From Candidatus Ideonella esbjergensis (GTDB lineage: Bacteria; Pseudomonadota; Gammaproteobacteria; Burkholderiales; Burkholderiaceae_C): 64,000 nucleotides of DNA. This document shows positions 59,057 through 64,000 of this stretch, in pieces; position 1 is the first letter of the stretch; each line of letters starts with the position of its first letter. The position numbers and the translations under genes were made by a program. The stretch spans positions 1 to 64,000 of the forward strand of contig JADJLP010000007.1 of the NCBI GenBank assembly GCA_016710065.1, written 5' to 3'. The notes below the pieces were generated by a model. That model was not told the DNA's origin. It ran no database searches and worked only from the letters and a program-made list of their open reading frames with translations.

Positions 59057-60208
59057 CTAGCCTCCGATGTAGCTCATCTCTATGCGCCGAGCCGCGGCCG
59101 GCGGGCGATGGGGCACGGTGCCGCGGATCTCGGAGTAGCGGTCGCTGCGGTGCAGCCAAAGATGGCGGATGGCGGCGGCCAGATCGGCGTCCGTGCCGGC
59201 CGGGTGACGCTCATCGCCGCGCACCAGGGACCGCAGGTCGTGGCCCACTGTCGCAAACAGACAGGTGTAGACGGCGCCATCGGTCGACAAGCGGGCCCGG
59301 TTGCAGTCGCCACAGAACGCCTGGGTGACGCTGTTGATCAGGCCGATTTCGCCCAGGCCGGGGTCATGCCGGCCGAACGCATCTGCATAGCCCCAGCGCT
59401 GGGCGGTTTCACCGGCGGCGGTGGACGGCAAGGCCACCATCGGCCACTCTGAGCGCAGGCGCTGGATGACCTCGGCACCCGGCAGCACCTCGTCCATGCG
59501 CCAGCCGTTGCTCGCGCCGACGTCCATGTACTCGATGAAGCGCAGCACCACGCCGCTGCCGCGGAAGTGGCGGGCCATGGGCACGATTTCGTGGTCATTG
59601 GTGCCCCGCTTGACCACCATGTTGACCTTGATGGGCCCCAGGCCCGCCGCCTGTGCCGCATCGATGCCGCGCAGCACCTCGGCCACGGGAAAGTCCACGT
59701 CGTTCATGCGTCGGAACACGCGGTCATCCAGTGCGTCCAGGCTGACCGTCACACGCTTCAGGCCGGCTTCGCGAAGCTGCCTGGCCTTGCGCGCCAACAA
59801 CGTGCCGTTGGTGGTCAAGGTCAGGTCCAGCGGCCGGCCTTCCGGGGTTTTCAGCGGTGCCAGTTGCGCCACCAGGGCTTCCAGGTTCTTGCGCAGCAGC
59901 GGCTCCCCGCCGGTGAGGCGGATCTTCTGCACGCCTTGCTGCACAAACACCCGGGCCAGGCGGGCGATCTCCTCGAAGCTCAGCAGCGCGGCGTGCGGCA
60001 GGTAGGCATGCTCTGAATCGAACACCTCCTTGGGCATGCAGTAGCTGCAGCGGAAGTTGCAGCGGTCCGTGACGCTGATGCGCAGGTCGCGCAACAGGCG
60101 GCCGCGTGTGTCTTGAAGCTGGTCCTGCAGTGCAAGACGCTCGACGGGGACGGTGGCGCGAGGAGCCAAGACGCGGTGCTGCACCAGCGGTATGACACGC
60201 TCAGCCAT
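59057..60208 (-). CDS. moaA: GTP 3',8-cyclase MoaA
   Basis: 383 residues. Radical-SAM cluster DRCNFRCSYCMPKEVF, GGEPLLRKNLEALV, and the second cluster FCGDCNRARLSTDGAVYTCLF; C-terminal Gly-Gly (MSYIGG). Converts GTP to a cyclic intermediate of molybdopterin. Complete and unbroken, unlike the left flank genes. Confidence 0.95.
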   Translation of the reverse strand: MAERVIPLVQHRVLAPRATVPVERLALQDQLQDTRGRLLRDLRISVTDRCNFRCSYCMPKEVFDSEHAYLPHAALLSFEEIARLARVFVQQGVQKIRLTGGEPLLRKNLEALVAQLAPLKTPEGRPLDLTLTTNGTLLARKARQLREAGLKRVTVSLDALDDRVFRRMNDVDFPVAEVLRGIDAAQAAGLGPIKVNMVVKRGTNDHEIVPMARHFRGSGVVLRFIEYMDVGASNGWRMDEVLPGAEVIQRLRSEWPMVALPSTAAGETAQRWGYADAFGRHDPGLGEIGLINSVTQAFCGDCNRARLSTDGAVYTCLFATVGHDLRSLVRGDERHPAGTDADLAAAIRHLWLHRSDRYSEIRGTVPHRPPAAARRIEMSYIGG

Positions 60209-60223
60209 GGACGGAGTTCAGAC

Positions 60224-60892
60224 TCACAGGGTGCTCAAGAAGGCCGCGGGTTCCGGACGCAGCCGGCTCGGCTTGGCCTTGGTGGGTGTGCCCATGTTGA
60301 TGCAACACACCACCTGTTCGCCGTCGCCCAGCGCCAGCAACTCATGCAGGCGCGGCGAACCCATGGCTTGCCCGCTGGTCAGGCCGGCACCAAACCCCAG
60401 GGCGTGCGCGCCCAACAGCATGTTCTGGATGGCCGCGCCCATGGACACCATGCGCTCCAGCATCGGCGTGTCGGGCTCGCGCGGCCCCAGACAGGCCACC
60501 GCCACCAGCAGCAAGGGCGCCCGGTGCGCCTTCTCGCGGGCGGACTCGATCTGTTCCTGGGTCGCACTGGGGTCGCGGTCAATCAGTGCCAGGGCAAAGG
60601 CCTCTGCCAGGAGGTGGCGCTTGGCCGGCGGGATCAGCACGAACCGCCAAGGCGTCAGCTGGCCATGGTCGGGTGCCGCCGCCGCGAGTGACAACAGCGC
60701 CTCCAGTTGTGGTGCCGTGGGCCCCGGTGCGACGAGGCGGCGCGGTGATTGGTTCTGGCGTGAGCTGATCAGCGCGCGGGTGATCGAGAAGATCTCGCTG
60801 TCGAGTCGGCATGGCTCCACTTCCTGGCCCTGGAACTGCGGGCCGCCGTGCGTACCCGACAGGCTGGCAAGGTGAGATGACATGGCTGCCAT
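60224..60892 (-). CDS. Nitroreductase-family protein
   Basis: 222 residues from ATG 60892 (an ATG at 60883 is the alternative). SPRRLVAPGPTAPQLEALLSLAAAAPDHGQLTPWRFVLIPP, then SMGAAIQNMLLGAHALGFGAGLTSGQAM are the FMN-binding nitroreductase blocks. The role in a molybdenum-cofactor neighbourhood is unknown. It is 15 nt upstream of moaA, in the same direction, and overlaps nothing important; cotranscription with moaA is likely. Confidence 0.85.
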   Translation of the reverse strand: MAAMSSHLASLSGTHGGPQFQGQEVEPCRLDSEIFSITRALISSRQNQSPRRLVAPGPTAPQLEALLSLAAAAPDHGQLTPWRFVLIPPAKRHLLAEAFALALIDRDPSATQEQIESAREKAHRAPLLLVAVACLGPREPDTPMLERMVSMGAAIQNMLLGAHALGFGAGLTSGQAMGSPRLHELLALGDGEQVVCCINMGTPTKAKPSRLRPEPAAFLSTL

Positions 60893-60896
60893 GAGA

Positions 60897-61304
60897 TCAA
60901 TGCTCAAGTTCGGGGAGTTGTCCGTCGACCAGCTTGGTATGCCACTTGGCCGCGTCTTGCACGGCCATCTCCAACGGCATGTTGGCTTCCACCCGCTCGA
61001 CGATCTGGCGTTGCAGGATGGCACCCAGCATGGCGGCGTTCTCGCTCATGTGGGGTTGCACCTCGGCCAGGAACTGGCAGGTGGGTGGGTCGTAGGCAAA
61101 GGATGAGATGAATTCCTCGACGTTCTTGTCGGTGGCCAACGCATAGCAGAGGTCGTAGACCAGGTTAAAGCTGCGGGTCAGCTGGGCCTCGTCCATGGGG
61201 CCGAGGTTGGCCTTCAGTTCGCGCAGCAGGCCCATCCTGAAGTCTTGCAGCGTGTAGTCGGCATGCCCCTTGACGACATCCTCGGTCGTGAATTCCCATT
61301 CCAT
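60897..61304 (-). CDS. Conserved accessory protein of the formate-dehydrogenase-type cluster
   Basis: 135 residues from ATG 61304: MEWEFTTEDVVKGHADYTLQDFRMGLLRELKANLGPMDEAQLTRSFNLVYDLCYALATDKNVEEFISSFAYDPPTCQFLAEVQPHMSENAAMLGAILQRQIV. No signal peptide. I recognise it only by context: it lies between a nitroreductase gene and a ferredoxin-type gene. It looks helical. Confidence 0.65.
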   Translation of the reverse strand: MEWEFTTEDVVKGHADYTLQDFRMGLLRELKANLGPMDEAQLTRSFNLVYDLCYALATDKNVEEFISSFAYDPPTCQFLAEVQPHMSENAAMLGAILQRQIVERVEANMPLEMAVQDAAKWHTKLVDGQLPELEH

Positions 61305-61324
61305 GGCGCAGTTCCTGTTTGCGA

Positions 61325-62446
61325 TCAGCCAAAGATGGCCGTGAAAGCGTCTTCGTCGTCCCGGCACACCCCGCAGGTGGCTTCGGGCGAGACGGAGACG
61401 AAGTGCCGGTCGCAGCGCGAGCAACGCTGCTTGGTGCGGCTGATGAGGGTAACGGGGGCCAGGCCCGGCCTTGCGTCGAACGACGCTTCGGCGTCCAGCA
61501 CGCGCGGCTGGCAGGCTTCCAGACAAACCTGGCAAGCCAAGCAACGGTCGGCCTGGAAGGTCAGCGCCCAGTCGCCGGGGTTCTCGACGATCGCGATGGC
61601 GCCGCTGGGGCAGACGCGGAAGCAGGCCTCGCACAGGGTGCAACCCGATTGCAGCGAGAGTTGCATCAGCGGCAAGGATTCGTCCAGCGCAACCTGCATC
61701 GGTTGGTCGTCCTTGCGCTGGGTGACGATCTGCAGCAGTTCGCGCCGCTCCGACATCACATAGGCGGCAGCCCGCACCGCCTGTTGCGGAATCTGGGCTG
61801 GCGCCACTCCGGCCGCCGACGCCGTGCCCTGTTCGGCGCCGCGGCGGAAGAAGCGCTTGAACAGGCCACGTCTGGCGGCCGTGCCGCTGCTCTTGCGGGT
61901 GTCGCGCTCACGCGCCTCGGGCGACCGGGTCTCTTCGGCCAGCACCGGCATCACCCAGCGCGCGGGGGGTGCGGTTTCGTCCACACCTTGCGCCGCCGCA
62001 TCCCGCAGGGCTTCCACGGCCAGCAGGTTGAGTTGCAGCTGGGCTTCGCCGGTGCGGCCATGGCTGCATTGTGCGCAGTGCCCCGAGCCATGCAGGCTGA
62101 CCGGTATGCCGCGCTTGGCCATGTAGGCCAGCCACACGGCGTCGATGGCCCCCAGACAAGGCACCTTGGCATCGCCGGCACAACCGGAGGGCTCGCAGGC
62201 CATCTGCCAGCTGGGCTTCTTAATCGCCTCGCGCAGGATCTCGATGGGCTGGTAGCCGGGGCTGGACCAGGCCTGCGTATGGCAGGCACTGATGCACAGA
62301 CCACACTCCTTGCAGGCGTCGGCCTTCAGGCTGGCACCTTCGTCGGTCAGGGCGATGGCGTCATGCGGACAGGCATCGGCGCAGCGGCGGCATTCGCTGT
62401 AGCGGTAGCGGTACCTGGTGCAGGCAATGGCGTGAAAGGCGGGCAC
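61325..62446 (-). CDS. 4Fe-4S ferredoxin-domain protein
   Basis: 373 residues with several clusters: CxxCxDACP (SECRRCADACPHDAIAL), CxECGLCxxACH (KECGLCISACHTQAW), then CxLCxxCxxVCPSGAI and CLACQVCLEACQPRV, and a C-terminal CxxCxRHF zinc or iron site. A middle basic linker (SSGTAARRGLFKRFFRRG) joins two ferredoxin halves. Probably an electron carrier for a molybdenum enzyme such as formate dehydrogenase. Soluble. Confidence 0.88.
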   Translation of the reverse strand: MPAFHAIACTRYRYRYSECRRCADACPHDAIALTDEGASLKADACKECGLCISACHTQAWSSPGYQPIEILREAIKKPSWQMACEPSGCAGDAKVPCLGAIDAVWLAYMAKRGIPVSLHGSGHCAQCSHGRTGEAQLQLNLLAVEALRDAAAQGVDETAPPARWVMPVLAEETRSPEARERDTRKSSGTAARRGLFKRFFRRGAEQGTASAAGVAPAQIPQQAVRAAAYVMSERRELLQIVTQRKDDQPMQVALDESLPLMQLSLQSGCTLCEACFRVCPSGAIAIVENPGDWALTFQADRCLACQVCLEACQPRVLDAEASFDARPGLAPVTLISRTKQRCSRCDRHFVSVSPEATCGVCRDDEDAFTAIFG

Positions 62447-62457
62447 GGCGCTGAGGA

Positions 62458-62946
62458 TCAGGGCTTGGGTTTGCTGGTCAGCACCTGCAGCGGCTTGCCG
62501 GTCTCGCAGGTGTTGTGCGGGATCACGAAGCTCAGGGCCCCCTTGGGCCCATGGGCGGCGGAGGATGCGGGCATCGCCTCCAGTGTCTTGAGTGCGGCTT
62601 GCCAGACCGGCGCCCCGCCACGCACGGCGAGGATGGCCTTGCCCGGATGCTGCCGGGCCAGCGTGGCCCCCACAGCCTTGGCCTTGGCATCGTCATCGGC
62701 CACCACCACCACCGAGGCCGTGGGCACGATGCGCAGGCCAGGCTTGTAGCGCAGGGCATCCGCCAGCGGCAGCGCCTGGCGCTGCGGCTCGCCCCGGGCG
62801 TCGATGACACAGCATGGTGGGTTGGTCTGGAGTGCAGCCACCAGTTCGGCTTCACCTTGCAGGCTCAGGCCGGCCCAAGCCGCAGGGGCTGCGGCGAAGT
62901 ACCCGAGAACCACGAGGTGTTGGATCCGATTGCGCAGGAAACTCAT
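62458..62946 (-). CDS. Exported protein, rhodanese-like remnant fold
   Basis: 162 residues. N-terminal hydrophobic segment (IQHLVVLGYFAAAPAAWA) as a signal peptide. ELVAALQTNPPCCVIDARGEPQRQALPLADALRYKPGLRIVPTASVVVVADDDAKAKAVGATL, then AILAVRGGAPVWQAAL, resembles a rhodanese domain in layout, but the catalytic-loop Cys position is unclear. Its 5' neighbour overlaps it by 4 nt. Function unknown. Confidence 0.65.
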   Translation of the reverse strand: MSFLRNRIQHLVVLGYFAAAPAAWAGLSLQGEAELVAALQTNPPCCVIDARGEPQRQALPLADALRYKPGLRIVPTASVVVVADDDAKAKAVGATLARQHPGKAILAVRGGAPVWQAALKTLEAMPASSAAHGPKGALSFVIPHNTCETGKPLQVLTSKPKP

Positions 62947-63644
62947 GAGCGGCTTTCAGGGGCGGTGCCGGTGGCGGGTGCCGAAGCAGCAGGGGGTGGC
63001 AGAAATTCCTGGCGCCGGTGGTACAGCGCGATGGGCAGCGCCAACTGCGTGGCCTGCCCGAAGTTGATCCAGTCGGCCACGGCCGGTGCGGGATCGTGCA
63101 GCGGTGCCACCCACAGCTTGTCGCCCAGGGCCTCGACCATGCCGGCGCAGAGATTCAGGTCGGTGTCGTCGCAGATGTCGGCACGCAGCAGCACGCTTTG
63201 CACACCACGGTGCACCATCTCCTCCAGCCACGACAGTGCCCGCACGCCGGATCTTTCGCCATTGGCCCGCAGCACCTCCCAGATCGGCTCGCACAGCGAA
63301 GGGGTGACCACACGGAAGTCGGCGTTGGACACGGTTTCGAACGACCAACTCACCGCTTGCCGCTTCACCGGCACATGCAAGCCGATGCGTGCCGCGCCAA
63401 AGCGTTTGACCAATCGGGTGATGGTGGCGCTCTCCAGCAAGGCCGCCTCGCCGATGAAGACCCTGGTCACCCCCGCGTCCAGCAAGCTGTTCGCCACCGA
63501 CTCGGGCTCGCCGTTCAGCACCACCTGGGCGCGGCCAACGGAGTGCATCAGGTCCGCCAGGCGCGGCGAGTACGGCAGCAACGTGGGTACGCCCGGCAAC
63601 ACCTCGGTGGTGTTGCGCGCCAGGCAGCAAAAGCGGGGGTTCAT
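62943..63644 (-). CDS. Accessory protein with TIM-barrel-like pattern
   Basis: 233 residues from ATG 63644. RLADLMHSVGRAQVVLNGEPESVANSLLDAGVTRVFIGEAALLESATITRLVKRFGAARIGLHVPVKRQAVSW resembles a HisA/HisF-type barrel with repeated beta-alpha units, but I cannot name the enzyme. It overlaps both neighbours by 4 nt, so it is one of a coupled set of molybdoenzyme accessory genes. Confidence 0.55.
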   Translation of the reverse strand: MNPRFCCLARNTTEVLPGVPTLLPYSPRLADLMHSVGRAQVVLNGEPESVANSLLDAGVTRVFIGEAALLESATITRLVKRFGAARIGLHVPVKRQAVSWSFETVSNADFRVVTPSLCEPIWEVLRANGERSGVRALSWLEEMVHRGVQSVLLRADICDDTDLNLCAGMVEALGDKLWVAPLHDPAPAVADWINFGQATQLALPIALYHRRQEFLPPPAASAPATGTAPESRS

Positions 63645-64000
63645 GGTGAGGCGCTGGCCATCTCGAACTTGGGCAGCAACAGCGGCCAGACCGGGCATTC
63701 GGCATCGGGCGCCAGGCCCACCAGCAAGGGCCGCAACTCATGCAGGGTGTTGTAGATGGGCTCGATGCGTATGCCCAGGTAGGCCGGCCGGTAGCGGCCC
63801 AGGGCCATCAGGGCATCGTCGAGCATCAGCAGCGCGCCTTCCTGGTTGCGGTTCTGGGTGAAGAACAGCGCCAGGGTGGCAAAGGCCAGTGCTTGCAGGA
63901 ACTCGGCCTCGGGGTCGCGCTGGCCCAGCGCACTGTCGCGGATCAAGCGCGACCAGCGCTGGTTCAACCAGTCGTGCAGGGTGCCCAGGTCGTTGCTGTT
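63641..64000 (-). CDS. TorD-family chaperone-like protein, 5' end outside window
   Basis: The frame is open to the window edge, 119 codons. NQRWSRLIRDSALGQRDPEAEFLQALAFATLALFFTQNRNQEGALLMLDDALMALGRYRPAYLG is helical and could be a TorD/NarJ-type redox enzyme maturation protein, which would suit the cluster, but no diagnostic motif is seen. The start lies beyond 64000. Confidence 0.5.
   Translation of the reverse strand, partial: NSNDLGTLHDWLNQRWSRLIRDSALGQRDPEAEFLQALAFATLALFFTQNRNQEGALLMLDDALMALGRYRPAYLGIRIEPIYNTLHELRPLLVGLAPDAECPVWPLLLPKFEMASASP

Overview
High-GC DNA that reads as a betaproteobacterial (Burkholderiales, Comamonadaceae-like) chromosome. The left flank carries guaB, a DUF4124 gene, an rnfH-like gene, ratA, smpB, pip, a metC-like gene, rimO, phaR and mobB. 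The right flank carries moaD, moaA and a cluster of formate-dehydrogenase-type accessory genes. Between them (about 8.3 to 58.5 kb) lies a roughly 50-kb integrative and conjugative element (ICE) with a VirB/VirD4-type secretion system. Every flank gene from guaB to phaR except ratA is broken by small frameshifts, about twenty in 7.4 kb. Because guaB and smpB are among them, this looks like poor sequence rather than decay. The remaining 56 kb is almost free of such breaks.

ICE layout, left to right. (1) Left end: a 47-nt 3' fragment of tRNA-Val(GAC), a tyrosine integrase, an AlpA-like regulator, a long ParB-family protein, and a 0.75-kb non-coding stretch with a 16-bp inverted repeat. (2) Regulation: a conserved hypothetical gene, a LuxR-type regulator with an autoinducer-binding domain, and a SelU/MnmH-like rhodanese protein without a recognisable P-loop. 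(3) Transfer operon 15.9-31.9 kb: TrbM-like, VirB1, 2, 3, 4, a small secreted protein, VirB6, 5, 8, 9, 10, 11, VirD4, an OmpA-type lipoprotein, an LPD7-like protein and DUF1173. (4) Cargo 31.9-44.5 kb: an AbiE toxin-antitoxin pair whose toxin gene carries a nonsense codon and is split by an IS66 element, itself split by a second IS66 element (8-bp target duplications on both); then a compact defence-like cassette of PD-(D/E)xK nuclease, small middle protein, Rad50-like ATPase, Xre-type regulator and a divergent DNA methyltransferase. (5) Mobilisation and maintenance 44.8-51.4 kb: MobP-type relaxase, MobC-like protein, an oriT with an RP4-like nic sequence, ParD/ParE, KorB-like ParB, ParA, a small conserved protein, DUF932 and SSB. 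(6) Right end: a truncated IS21 element that cut a thermonuclease gene, several small unknown genes, and a probable recombination directionality factor.

A 26-bp operator-like palindrome (arms TGCWRGATTT and AAATCYWGCA, 6-nt spacer) occurs at five places, each just upstream of a key ICE gene, which suggests one regulator coordinates excision, transfer and maintenance. The most interesting candidate for an under-described system is the methylase, Rad50-like ATPase, middle protein and nuclease cassette at 38.6-44.5 kb. No complete tRNA-Val is visible at the right boundary, so the right attachment site is unresolved.
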